A stretch of 8,967 nt of DNA from CAYVUV01 sp964455095 (GCA_964455095.1 CAYVUV010000095.1:1-8967), one strand, 5' to 3'; shown: positions 1-7,493, counted from the first letter of the stretch. The notes: generated from the sequence alone by a model not told the origin. Numbers and translations are program-made.

Positions 1-1185
1 CTGGCCGGCGAAGCCGACGGACTTGCACAGCGTGCTCGAGGGACAGTCGACCCCGACGAACAAACCGCTCGGCGCCGTCGCGATGCTCCAGGCGCTGCCG
101 TCCCACGAGGCGACCACGCCGAAGCCGCCGACGGCCTTGCAGAACGTGGCCGAGAGACAATCGGCCCCGAAGAGGCCGACCTGCGAGAGGCCGATGCGGA
201 CCGGGGCGTCGTTGCTCCACGCCGAGCCGTTCCACGACGCGATCCTGCCGAACCCGCCCACGGCCTTGCACAGCGATCCGGACGGGCATGCGGCCGCGTA
301 GATGGCGTTCCCCGCCCCGTACATGTCGCTGCTCCAGGCCGAGCCGTTCCAGGAGATGAGCAGGCCGCTGTCGCCCGCGGCCTTGCACTGCGTCGACGAA
401 GAGCACCCGACGGCGCGCAGGGTGCTGCTCCCGCTGGCGTTGGTGTCCGGGGTCCAGTTGGCGCCGTCCCAGGAGACGATGGCCCCGAACAGTCCCACCG
501 CCTTGCAGGCCGACGTCGAGGGACAGCTCACCGCGTAGAGCTGGTTCGTCATCGCGGGCGCGTTGTCGTCGCTCCAGGTCGAGCCGTTCCACGTGCGGAC
601 GAAACCGCCGTCGGTGAAGATGGTGTGACCGACGGCTTTGCACAGGCTTCCCGACGGGCATGAGACGCCCTCGAGCTTCTCGCCGGTGCCGCTCGTATCG
701 CTGCTCCAGCTCGCGCCGTCCCACGACACGACGGTGCCGGCGTCGCCCACCGCCTTGCACTGGGTGGCGGAGGAACAGCTCACACCGTTGAGCGCGTTCG
801 CGGTGCCGCTGGCGTTCAGAGTCCAGTTCGAGCCGTCCCAGGAGACGATCGTTCCGCCGCTCCCCACCGCCTTGCACGACGTCGCCGACGGGCAGGACAC
901 GCCGAGAAGGCCCTGCTGCGTCGGACTGACATCGATGGTCCAGGCCGAGCCGTCGAAGGACATGATCGTGCCGCCCTCGCCCACGGCCTTGCACAGGCTG
1001 GCGGACGAGCAGGAGACCCCGCGCAGGGTGTTCCCCTGTGGCAGGGGATTCTGCCAGTTCCACACGTCGGACGAGGCGTGGGCGGCGGGCAGCGCAACGG
1101 GGAGGCCCAGAGCTATCAGCCACGCACCGAGCGCCACTCCCAGGTGGCGGACCCCGGCTTTCGAAATTCTGAGCGTAATCTCCAT
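1..1185 (-). CDS. Secreted propeller-like repeat protein with C-x5-C repeats (C-terminus beyond the window)
   Basis: The frame is open from an ATG at 1185 to the left edge, giving 395 residues with no stop; the C-terminus lies outside. The start follows GGGAGG with a 4-nt spacer. Residues 1-37 form a Sec signal peptide (hydrophobic GVALGAWLIALGLPVAL, likely cleavage after AHA). Nine tandem repeats then begin near residues 54, 93, 132, 171, 216, 256, 295, 338 and 375. Each follows the pattern L-x-GVSCPSATSCKAVG-x-GGTIVSWDGSxW. Every repeat has a Cys pair spaced C-x5-C (59/65, 98/104, 137/143, 176/182, 221/227, 261/267, 300/306, 343/349, 381/387). Repeat length is mostly 39, with 45 and 43 in repeats 4 and 7. 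The short beta-rich, Gly/Trp-rich repeats suggest a beta-propeller of the BNR or Ycf48-like kind. Similar SCxSxxxCxAVG repeats are known to me from actinobacterial secreted proteins of unknown function. The exported location is well supported; the fold is inferred and the function unknown. Confidence 0.85.
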   Translation of the reverse strand, partial: MEITLRISKAGVRHLGVALGAWLIALGLPVALPAAHASSDVWNWQNPLPQGNTLRGVSCSSASLCKAVGEGGTIMSFDGSAWTIDVSPTQQGLLGVSCPSATSCKAVGSGGTIVSWDGSNWTLNASGTANALNGVSCSSATQCKAVGDAGTVVSWDGASWSSDTSGTGEKLEGVSCPSGSLCKAVGHTIFTDGGFVRTWNGSTWSDDNAPAMTNQLYAVSCPSTSACKAVGLFGAIVSWDGANWTPDTNASGSSTLRAVGCSSSTQCKAAGDSGLLISWNGSAWSSDMYGAGNAIYAAACPSGSLCKAVGGFGRIASWNGSAWSNDAPVRIGLSQVGLFGADCLSATFCKAVGGFGVVASWDGSAWSIATAPSGLFVGVDCPSSTLCKSVGFAGQ

Positions 1186-1236
1186 GGAACCTCCCGCATA
1201 GCGCTTACAATCGGTGGTCCACGGAGTCCTGTAGGA

Positions 1237-1255
1237 GTTCTTCAATTGTTCTTCA
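1237..1255. promoter_or_regulatory. Direct repeat GTTCTTCA x2 upstream of the propeller gene
   Basis: GTTCTTCA occurs at 1237-1244 and again at 1248-1255, an 11-bp period (about one helical turn). It lies 52-70 bp upstream of the ATG at 1185. It contains GTTC-N7-GTTC, the spacing of the alphaproteobacterial LexA box. No clear -10/-35 pair was found nearby, so an operator role is inferred from position and periodicity only. Confidence 0.3.
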
Positions 1256-1371
1256 GGTTCGAGCTCCTGGGTCGCGGTCCTGGCGTTCCATGCGCAAGGC
1301 GGACGGAAGAGCGGCGAGACCGGAGGGCTGCACGGGATAGGAAACTAGGGACCAGATACTCTCATCTCCGG

Positions 1372-1408
1372 CCCCTCTCCCGGATGGGAGAGGGTTGGGT
1401 GAGGGGGA
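1372..1408 (+). repeat. REP-like palindromic element, copy 1
   Basis: CCCTCTCCC (1373-1381), a GGAT loop, and GGGAGAGGG (1386-1394) form a perfect 9-bp stem, followed by TTGGGTGAGGGG. A second copy lies at 8757-8788 with the same stem core and the same GGTGAGGGG tail. Elements of this type are known to me as dispersed extragenic palindromes in many proteobacterial genomes. It starts 47 nt beyond the stop of the beta-helix gene. Read in that gene's direction there is no T-run after the stem, so it is not a standard intrinsic terminator. Confidence 0.7.
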
Positions 1409-1440
1409 TTAAACGCTCTACCACCCTCATTGGCCGGCAA

Positions 1441-4400
1441 TCAGGGCTGACTCAGCGGGCACTCATTCAGCGCGTTGTCGACGCCGGCAATGAGCTCGGC
1501 GATGTCCACCGCACCGCCGGCATCCCTATCGAGCGCGAGACAGTCGCCGACGGGTTGCCGGCCGAGGGCGATGCCGACGCCGACGATCAGCTCGTCCACA
1601 CTCACGGCGCCGTTCCGGTTGCAGTCGCCGGTGCATGCGGGCGCCGGCGCGGTTGGGGTCACGGTTGGCGTCGGACTGCCACCGGCCGTCGTCGGGGTCG
1701 GGGTGCGCGTCGGCGTCGGATTGCCGATGCCCGTCGTCGGCGTCGGCGTGCGCGTTGCAGTAGGAATCGCCATGCCCGTCGGTGTCGTTGTGCTGGTCGG
1801 AGTGACGGTCTGCGTGGGTGTCGGCTCCGGGAGGCTGAGCTCGAACGCGCCGATGTCGGCGCCGTCGCCGTCCTGAGCGTTGTCGATCGCCGGGTCATCG
1901 AGCGGGCGCGGGAAGCCGCGCTGATCGGTGGACGAGCCGGAGCTGGCGCCCTTGTCGATCGCCGGACTGCCCGGCAGCAGCGCGTGCGTCAGCGTTGGGC
2001 CGCCGTTGTCTTGCAGCGGACCGAGCAGTGGATTGGTCTCGATTTGGTCCGTGGGGTGGTCGAGCAGGCCCGCCCCGTCGTCATCGCTCAGGTTGTACCC
2101 CAACGATTTGATCGTCGCTGTGGCGTCGGTCGCCGCGAGCGCGCGGAGGTTCGGGCCGACGTTGCCGGCGAGAATCGAGTTGCGCAGCGTTGCGCCCGCC
2201 GACAGTGGCGCGGCGAGCGCTTCGACGCGGATGCCGGCACTATCCGAGCCTTCGTTTTCGGTGATGGTCGAGTTGATCACCACCAACGTCTGGTTTCCGG
2301 ATGACGTGACGAGCGAGATGCCGCCGCCGAAGCGCGTGGCCGTGTTGCCAAAAACGGTGCAGTTGGTGAGCGTCGCGCTGGCAGCGTCCAGACCGATGCC
2401 ACCGCCGCGGCCACTGGCGACATTGCGGCCGATCAAGCTGTCGGTGAACGTGCCCACCGCGCCGTGCAGAAACACGCCGCCGCCCTGGGCGTCCGTTTCC
2501 GAATTGCCGACCGTGCAGCGCGTCAGCGCCAGGTCGCTGTTGCTGGCAATGGCGCCGCCGTTGAACTGCGACTTGCCGTTCAGGATCGCCATGTCGCTGA
2601 TGGTGACGGGCGCGTCCGAGGCGATGTTGAACACGCGCCCCAGGCTGCTGCCGGAGACGTTCAGCAACGCGTCCGGCCCGTGGATGCTGAGGCTGGTACC
2701 GACGAGGATATCGCCGTCGAGAACAATGTTGCGCGGCTGGGCGAAGAACTGCGGATCGAACAGCACGTCGGCACCCTCTGGCGCGTTGCCGATCACCTGA
2801 CGCAGGCTGCCGTCGCCGGCGTTGGCGTTGTTCATGACGATCACCGGGTGCGCCTCGACGGCGCCGATATCCGAATTGTCACTGCCCGGGATCGCTGGTA
2901 TGTCGGGGGCGTCGAACGATCGTGTCCGGCCGCGCTGATCGGTAGCGACGCCGGCGCTGTTGCCCTGGTCGATCGCCGGGCTTGCGAGCAGCGGCATGTG
3001 CGTCTGCGTCGGCCCGCCGTTGTACTGCAGCGCGCCGAGTCTGGGATCAGTATTGGTCTGGTCGGTGTCGTCGGTGAGGTAACCGCCGCCGTCGTCGCTG
3101 GTCAGGTTGAAGCCGAGTGACGTAACCGTTGTGGTGCCGCCGACGCCCGGGGACTCGCTCACGCTCGGCCCCGTATTGTTGGCAATAATGGAACTGCGCA
3201 ACGTCAGACTGACGCTCCCCCCCGCGCCCGCCTCAAGGCGAATACCGCCGGCAGCGGTACCGATATTGTTCGCGATCGTGCTGTTGGTGATGGCCAGCGT
3301 CTGGTCGCCAATGCCCGCGATGAGCGAGATCCCACCGCCGCCGCCAAAGCTGGCCGTATTGCCGCTGATGGTGCAGTTGGTGAACGAGGCGCTCGCGTTG
3401 AAGAGCTCGACCGCACCACCGCGGACTCCAGACGAATTGCCGCTGAAGGTGCAGTCCGTGAACGCGGCCACCGAGCCACTGCTCACATGCACCGCACCTC
3501 CGAACGATCCGGCATGGCTGCCGACGATGGCGCAGCGGCTCAACGCCAGGTTGCTTCCGCTGACAATGGCGCCGCCGGCGTTGACGGCATCTCCACCGCT
3601 GAGCGTCGCACCGCTGATCGCGACATGGAGCCCGCCCGCGGGGACGCGGAAGACGCCGTTCCGATTCCCTCCCGAGAGCGTCAGCAGGTTCGCGCCCGGG
3701 CCGTTCATGGTCAGGTTCTGGGCGATGCCGATTTCGCGTTCCAGCGCGATGGTGCGCGGAACACTGAAGAACGCCGGGTCGAAGAGGATGTCACCATTGG
3801 CCGGTGCATCCGCGATGACCTGGCGCAGGCTGCCGGCGCCAGTGTCGTCGGCGTTGGTGACGATGGCGGCCTGCATCTCGACGGCGCCGATGTCGGATTG
3901 ATCGCCCGGACCGGCGATGCTGGCCACGTCGAACCGACGCGTCGCGCCGCGCTGATCCGCAATGGCGCCGAACCGACTGCCCTGATCGAGCGCCGGACTG
4001 GTCACGCGCAGGGCGTGTGTCGGTGTCTCGCCGCCGTTGTTGGCGAGCGGAAACAGCAAGGAATCGAGCGGCTCGTCCGGCGTGCCCTTCTGGTCGTTGG
4101 TTCCGTTCACGGCGATCGGACCGGGGTTGCCGATCAGGTTGAAGCCACCAGAGGACAGGCTGCCGGAGGTCGACGAGACGTCCGGGGTGCTGGCGGTATT
4201 GGCGGCGATGATGCTGTTGCGCAGCGTGACCGTGCCGACGCTGATGCGCAGGCCACCGGCGCGACTCGGCCCGACGGCGAAGTTGTTGGTAATGGTGCTG
4301 TTCTCGATCGTAGCCGAGCCGAGCCGCAGACCGCCGCCGTTGTCGCCGCCGCTGCCGGTGGCGCGATTGCCGCTGATCGTCGAATTGGTGATCATCACCT

Positions 4401-6273
4401 CGGACGAACTGGCGATGCCGCCGCCGGTGGAGTTGCCGGTCGCCGTGTTGTTCGAGATGGTGCTCTTGTCGACGTTCAGCAATGCGCCGAGCTCGTTGCT
4501 GATGCCGCCGCCGAAGGCAGCCGTGTTGCCGGTGATGTGGCATCTGGTGATGGTCAGTGTGCCGCCGTTGAGAATGCCGCCGCCGGCTGCGCTGCCGGCG
4601 TTGCCGCCGGTGATCGTCAGGCCCCTGAGGTCGGCGATCACGCCGCTGCCGACCTTGAACACGCGGTCGAGATTGGCGCCGTCGACGCTCAGCAAGCTGG
4701 CGCCGGGGCCGAGGATCGACAGATCGCCGTTGATATCCGGCAATGGGCTCGTGAGCCTGATGCGGCGCGGCGTGCTGAAGAAGTCGGGGTCGAAGCTGAT
4801 GCTGTCGGCCCCGGCTTGGTCAAATGCGGTCCCCATGGCGAAGCGCAGCGAACCGGGACCGCTGTCGTCGGCGTTGGTCACCAGGATGGGCGGCTCGGCC
4901 AGGCAGGCATTGCCGACCTCGTCGCAGGTTTGCGTTCCGCTGCAGGGGGCGTTGAGGTGCAGGCCGCAGACCCCGGCGGCATTGCAGCGGTCCTCGCCGT
5001 TGCAGAACAGCGCGTCGTCGCAGATCTTGCCGGTCGGTGTCACCGGAATATGTGCGCATTGGCCGTTGTCGTCGCAGCGCTCGTTCGTGCACGGATTCGC
5101 ATCGCTCTGACACGTGCTGCCGGGTGGGGCTTTGACGTCGGGCTGGCACACGCCGCCGTCGCACACTTCCGCGAAGTCGCAGCCCAGCGCCGCCGCATCG
5201 GCGGGACGGCACAGGAAGCCGTCGCCGCGCCTGAGGTCCGGTGGGCAGGCGTCATCCGCGCCGGAACACTGCTCGGCGACGTCGCACCCATCGGCGGCCG
5301 CGGCGCGGCACACGTGCGATGCGGGCCGCTTCGCATCGGCCGAGCACTCCGGGCTGGCGCCCGTGCAGGCGTCGGGTTGATCGCAGTCGCCGACCGGAAC
5401 GCGACAGATCTCGTCCTGCTCGCGCAACTGACAGGTGGTCGTGCAGCACGAGCCCGGGCCATTGCGCTCACCGAGATCGCACTCCTCGCCCGCATTCGAC
5501 CCGCCGTTGCCGCACAGATCCTCGATCGTCACCGTGACGAACAGCCCGTCCTGGTTGATGTCGCGCGGCGCGAACACGCCGGGGTAGACACAATTGTCGC
5601 ACAGCAGTGTCATCCCATTCTGAGCCCCCAGGCGCGCCGCCAATTCACAACCGAGCACGTCGTCTTCAATCAGGCTCGCTGCCATCTGGAAGATCAGGGA
5701 CACGTCGTCGAGCTTGGGCCGTGCTTCGAGGCGGACCGTCTGGGATACGGTGCCCTCGGGTAGCTCGATGGCTGTTGTACCCGATCCACGCGGAATCGAG
5801 ACGCCGGGGAGAGCCAGCTGTTCGAGAGCTGGACCTGTCTCGACCGCGTTGAGCGTCAATGAGGGACCGCTCAGCGGCGCGACATCGGCACCGCAATTGA
5901 TGTCGCCGAGGAGGGTTTGCGCACGCCGCAGCTCGCCGACGCGGCGCACTGAAACGGTCAGGTCGTAGTTGCCGCTGCTGCCGACAGTAAATCCGGCTGC
6001 GTACTTGCCGAGCCCCTGAAGCGTTTGTTCAACCAACGAGCCGCCAGCCGAGTTGTGATTGAAGCCAAAGCGCACCATGAAGGTGTTGGCACCAGTGCTC
6101 ACTACGACGTCCGACGCATTGGTGGAAAAGCCAAACGTTTCGGCTCCGACGAGAACCTCGCTCGACGTGGTGACGGATGTGATCGCCGCGTCAGACGCCA
6201 CCGCCTGCAACGCGATCACGACGGACGCCACCACCGCCAAAGTCATCTTGCCGCTCGAGCATCTCGCTTGCAT
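1441..6273 (-). CDS. Giant secreted beta-helix protein with Cys-rich region and dockerin-like C-terminus
   Basis: The ATG at 6273 is chosen because AGGAGG lies 5 nt upstream and a signal peptide follows at once (hydrophobic MTLAVVASVVIALQAVA, cleavage near ASDA-A). The frame extends 28 codons further upstream without such a signal. The product has 1610 residues. Residues about 30-250 are an unrecognised beta-rich domain. Residues about 252-455 are Cys-rich, opening with CGNGGSNAGEECD, like the DUF4215/Myxococcus Cys-rich repeat, then disintegrin-like CDxPDxCTG spacing. Three tandem modules of about 335 residues start near 463, 801 and 1143. Each begins like VTNADDSGPGSLR, passes through Pmp-type repeats (FGGGI, TNCTISGN) typical of right-handed parallel beta-helices, and ends DQRGxxR...DIGAVE or DIGAFE, as in choice-of-anchor Q domains. 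A PTPT-rich linker (about 1480-1545) leads to two EF-hand-like loops, GDCNRNGAVSVDEL and DRDAGGAVDIAEL, with NALNEC near the end. The second loop has Gly at a usual Asp/Asn position. It is probably surface-attached or released; ligand unknown. It lies co-directional with the propeller gene across a 255-bp gap, so is probably a separate transcription unit. Confidence 0.9.
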   Translation of the reverse strand: MQARCSSGKMTLAVVASVVIALQAVASDAAITSVTTSSEVLVGAETFGFSTNASDVVVSTGANTFMVRFGFNHNSAGGSLVEQTLQGLGKYAAGFTVGSSGNYDLTVSVRRVGELRRAQTLLGDINCGADVAPLSGPSLTLNAVETGPALEQLALPGVSIPRGSGTTAIELPEGTVSQTVRLEARPKLDDVSLIFQMAASLIEDDVLGCELAARLGAQNGMTLLCDNCVYPGVFAPRDINQDGLFVTVTIEDLCGNGGSNAGEECDLGERNGPGSCCTTTCQLREQDEICRVPVGDCDQPDACTGASPECSADAKRPASHVCRAAAADGCDVAEQCSGADDACPPDLRRGDGFLCRPADAAALGCDFAEVCDGGVCQPDVKAPPGSTCQSDANPCTNERCDDNGQCAHIPVTPTGKICDDALFCNGEDRCNAAGVCGLHLNAPCSGTQTCDEVGNACLAEPPILVTNADDSGPGSLRFAMGTAFDQAGADSISFDPDFFSTPRRIRLTSPLPDINGDLSILGPGASLLSVDGANLDRVFKVGSGVIADLRGLTITGGNAGSAAGGGILNGGTLTITRCHITGNTAAFGGGISNELGALLNVDKSTISNNTATGNSTGGGIASSSEVMITNSTISGNRATGSGGDNGGGLRLGSATIENSTITNNFAVGPSRAGGLRISVGTVTLRNSIIAANTASTPDVSSTSGSLSSGGFNLIGNPGPIAVNGTNDQKGTPDEPLDSLLFPLANNGGETPTHALRVTSPALDQGSRFGAIADQRGATRRFDVASIAGPGDQSDIGAVEMQAAIVTNADDTGAGSLRQVIADAPANGDILFDPAFFSVPRTIALEREIGIAQNLTMNGPGANLLTLSGGNRNGVFRVPAGGLHVAISGATLSGGDAVNAGGAIVSGSNLALSRCAIVGSHAGSFGGAVHVSSGSVAAFTDCTFSGNSSGVRGGAVELFNASASFTNCTISGNTASFGGGGGISLIAGIGDQTLAITNSTIANNIGTAAGGIRLEAGAGGSVSLTLRSSIIANNTGPSVSESPGVGGTTTVTSLGFNLTSDDGGGYLTDDTDQTNTDPRLGALQYNGGPTQTHMPLLASPAIDQGNSAGVATDQRGRTRSFDAPDIPAIPGSDNSDIGAVEAHPVIVMNNANAGDGSLRQVIGNAPEGADVLFDPQFFAQPRNIVLDGDILVGTSLSIHGPDALLNVSGSSLGRVFNIASDAPVTISDMAILNGKSQFNGGAIASNSDLALTRCTVGNSETDAQGGGVFLHGAVGTFTDSLIGRNVASGRGGGIGLDAASATLTNCTVFGNTATRFGGGISLVTSSGNQTLVVINSTITENEGSDSAGIRVEALAAPLSAGATLRNSILAGNVGPNLRALAATDATATIKSLGYNLSDDDGAGLLDHPTDQIETNPLLGPLQDNGGPTLTHALLPGSPAIDKGASSGSSTDQRGFPRPLDDPAIDNAQDGDGADIGAFELSLPEPTPTQTVTPTSTTTPTGMAIPTATRTPTPTTGIGNPTPTRTPTPTTAGGSPTPTVTPTAPAPACTGDCNRNGAVSVDELIVGVGIALGRQPVGDCLALDRDAGGAVDIAELIAGVDNALNECPLSQP
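1830..4890 (-). repeat. Three tandem ~1-kb coding repeats (beta-helix modules)
   Basis: Within the large gene, units of roughly 1.0 kb run about 4887-3874, 3871-2848 and 2847-1860. Each encodes the same order of motifs: an xNADDxGxGSLR opening, an FDPxFF motif, Pmp-type GGG/TNCTISGN strands, a NSxIAxN strand, SPAxDxG, DQRG and a DIGAxE end. The second and third openings, GSLRQVI with NAP or DAP, are closer to each other than to the first. This points to successive in-gene duplication. Boundaries are approximate, read from protein motifs. Confidence 0.75.
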
Positions 6274-6375
6274 TGGTGCCTCCTGGGCTCTCGCGCCAGC
6301 ACCCGAGCGGGCGTGCATCGCGGCAACGGCTCTCCGCCTGCAGTTGACCGCCCCCAAACGGCAGAGAGGGTGTGG

Positions 6376-6402
6376 ATACTATGCGTGGCGCGCAGGGGTC
6401 AA
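6376..6402 (-). promoter_or_regulatory. Candidate sigma-70-type promoter for the beta-helix gene
   Basis: On the minus strand, TTGACC (complement of 6397-6402) and TAGTAT (complement of 6376-6381) stand 15 bp apart, about 100 bp upstream of the ATG at 6273. The -35 matches 5 of 6 and the -10 matches 4 of 6 of the classical consensus, but the spacer is shorter than the usual 16-18 bp. The region is locally less GC-rich than its surroundings. This is a weak call on sequence alone. Confidence 0.3.
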
Positions 6403-6472
6403 CGGGGCGACGGCGGCCGCCGTTGATTTTAGGACGCGCCGATGGTCGACCTCAACGCGCGATGTGACGTAA

Positions 6473-6610
6473 GCGCTGGGTCAGGCCTTCCCGAAACGGA
6501 TGGGGTGTCCCGAGGAGTACGCGCACATGGCCAGGGCGCTCTTCGAGAACCCGATGGTGAACGGCCTGGCACTGCGCTTCGACGGTGGCCAGCGCTTGGC
6601 GCCCAAGTGA
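6473..6610 (+). pseudogene. 3' remnant of a short-chain dehydrogenase gene (HSD17B10 / 3-hydroxyacyl-CoA dehydrogenase type 2-like)
   Basis: Frame 6473-6610 encodes 45 residues and a TGA, ending the way this SDR subfamily ends. It reads ALGQAFPKRMGCPEEYAHMA, then ENPMVNG and RFDGGQRLAPK. Human HSD17B10 closes, from memory, with PFPSRLG, EYAHL, ENPFLNG and RLDGAIRMQP, so the match is nearly motif for motif. The same frame has TAA at 6470-6472. Just upstream, ACG at 6434-6436 and PMVDL at 6439-6453 in a shifted frame resemble the (D)TPM motif that precedes this tail in SDRs, implying small indels. The roughly 200 residues with the Rossmann fold, the Gly-rich cofactor motif and the YxxxK active site are absent; sequence to the left is the 5' region of the beta-helix gene. 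No start codon or RBS serves it. It is therefore almost certainly non-functional as a dehydrogenase. It converges on the glycine-zipper gene with a 32-bp gap. Confidence 0.8.
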
Positions 6611-6642
6611 ACCGAAAAGAAAGCAACGCCCCCGACGGCTCA

Positions 6643-7122
6643 CTATTGTACGTTGTAGCCGCGCCCCGTCAGACAAGACTTGTAGGCTTGATCGTACGCC
6701 GAGGCCGCCGCTTTTTGCTGCTGCGCCTGTCCCCTGCGCTGCCGCCTTTGCGCCGCGCCGCCGACCACCGCGCCCGCCACGGCGGCATCGCCTGCCTGGT
6801 TCTGTCGATACTCTTGCTTCGCGTCGTCGGGCAACTGGTCATACGCCTCACCGTGGTTGCGCTGCGCCTTCATCTCGGCGTGTACCGCCCCCGCCGCGGC
6901 CCCGCGGGCCGCGCCGCGAGCCCGACCGCCAGCGGGCGGAGGCGCTGGCGCCTGCGACGTGCCAGTCGATTGCTGAGCGATCGATTGGCACTCCGCCATG
7001 TCGGTGTTCATTTGGGCCTGGCTCTGTCCTTTCAGCGGTGCGACCGTCTGCGCGGTGGTTGCGCGGGGCAAGATTGACGCCAGCACTGCCAGCGGAACGA
7101 TGATCGTCATTCTTCGATACAT
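6643..7122 (-). CDS. Secreted glycine-zipper (YMGG-like) small protein
   Basis: The product has 159 residues from the ATG at 7122, which follows GGGAGGG with a 4-nt spacer to the GGAGG core. The frame runs further upstream, but only this start gives a signal peptide (MYRRMTIIVPLAVLASILP, cleavage near TTAQ). After a Gln-rich stretch with Cys45 (MAECQSIAQQ) and a Pro run (APAPPP), two small-residue segments follow: GARGAARGAAAGAV-type at about 65-80 and AGDAAVAGAVVGGAA at about 110-124. Their spaced Gly and Ala fit a glycine zipper able to pack in or on a membrane. The C-terminus, YDQAYKSCLTGRGYNVQ, resembles the usual end of YMGG-type glycine-zipper proteins, and Cys45 and Cys150 could pair. 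It is likely periplasmic or outer-membrane associated. Function of the family is poorly defined. It is divergent from the ABC-binding-protein gene and probably monocistronic. Confidence 0.8.
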   Translation of the reverse strand: MYRRMTIIVPLAVLASILPRATTAQTVAPLKGQSQAQMNTDMAECQSIAQQSTGTSQAPAPPPAGGRARGAARGAAAGAVHAEMKAQRNHGEAYDQLPDDAKQEYRQNQAGDAAVAGAVVGGAAQRRQRRGQAQQQKAAASAYDQAYKSCLTGRGYNVQ

Positions 7123-7415
7123 GCGCCCTCCCATTTCATGGAGCGAGACGTCTGGCTCGCACCGCGCTCCGAGGTTGTCCACGGCGTTGACCCAGAACGC
7201 TTCGCCGTGAAGCCGGTGCCGAACTCGTACATCCGTGGGCCTCCGAGCGGCGAATAGCATGTCAGGCCCAAATAGTCCTGATGGCTCTCCACAAATGGTC
7301 CGAAAGGCGGCCGTGCCGCCGAGCTCGATATTCCCGCTGTTGACGCCAACGGCGCGATCCTGTCGCAAGGTCTGCTGGGGTGCTTCGCCGCGGCGCAAAC
7401 GTCGGATAGACTTCG
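7123..7415. other. Divergent intergenic region, mostly without recognisable content
   Basis: This stretch separates the glycine-zipper gene from the binding-protein gene. It must hold promoters for both, but I see no convincing -35/-10 pair. Short open frames exist on both strands, for example ATG 7138 to TAG 7257 on the plus strand, but they lack a ribosome binding site and any recognised motif. The operator-like dyads at 7416-7439 lie at its right end. Confidence 0.5.
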
Positions 7416-7439
7416 CGTTCAGTGAACGTTCCGAGAACG
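7416..7439. promoter_or_regulatory. Double dyad operator-like site CGTTC-N3-GAACG x2
   Basis: Two perfect interrupted palindromes, CGTTC-AGT-GAACG (7416-7428) and CGTTC-CGA-GAACG (7427-7439), share the central CG and repeat with an 11-bp period. Apart from the N3 spacers the 24-bp block is symmetrical. It lies 55-78 bp upstream of the ATG at 7494, where an operator or upstream activator site would sit. The same bases read as GTTC-N7-GTTC and GAAC-N7-GAAC, the alphaproteobacterial LexA-box spacing. The cognate regulator cannot be named from this window. Confidence 0.55.
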
Positions 7440-7493
7440 GCTGGAAGCAATGATCTGCGCGCGGTGCGCCAAAGTCCAACGTTGGAGGGGAAG

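Noticed and set aside
54..1026. Regular repeats considered as a CRISPR array
   Set aside because: The roughly 117-bp period is in frame with protein repeats and the units are diverged; there are no short identical repeats with unique spacers.
23..1201. Plus-strand open frames of 78-187 codons with repeated SPTALH motifs
   Set aside because: They are the antisense reading of the nine propeller repeats; the repeated motif is simply the complement of the conserved CKAVG coding repeat.
1650..1830. GTCGGCGTCGG-type low-complexity tract considered as a simple-sequence repeat element
   Set aside because: It is the in-frame coding of the PT-rich linker in the beta-helix protein.
1078..2304. 408-codon open frame on the plus strand
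   Set aside because: It runs across the propeller gene start, the palindromic element and the 3' end of the beta-helix gene. No RBS and no domain; low-complexity Arg/Gly/Ala translation.
3487..5763. 758-codon open frame on the plus strand
   Set aside because: It lies wholly antisense to the beta-helix gene, whose domains, signal peptide and RBS are clear. The antisense translation is Arg/Ala/Asp-rich without motifs, a usual shadow of GC-rich codon use.
7138..7257. Plus-strand ORF of 39 codons in the divergent intergenic region
   Set aside because: No ribosome binding site, no recognised motif, and it lies in the promoter region of the glycine-zipper gene.
7282..7425. Plus-strand open stretch ending inside the dyad, possible remnant of a coding region
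   Set aside because: No start codon with an RBS and no family resemblance that I recognise; it may be chance in GC-rich DNA.
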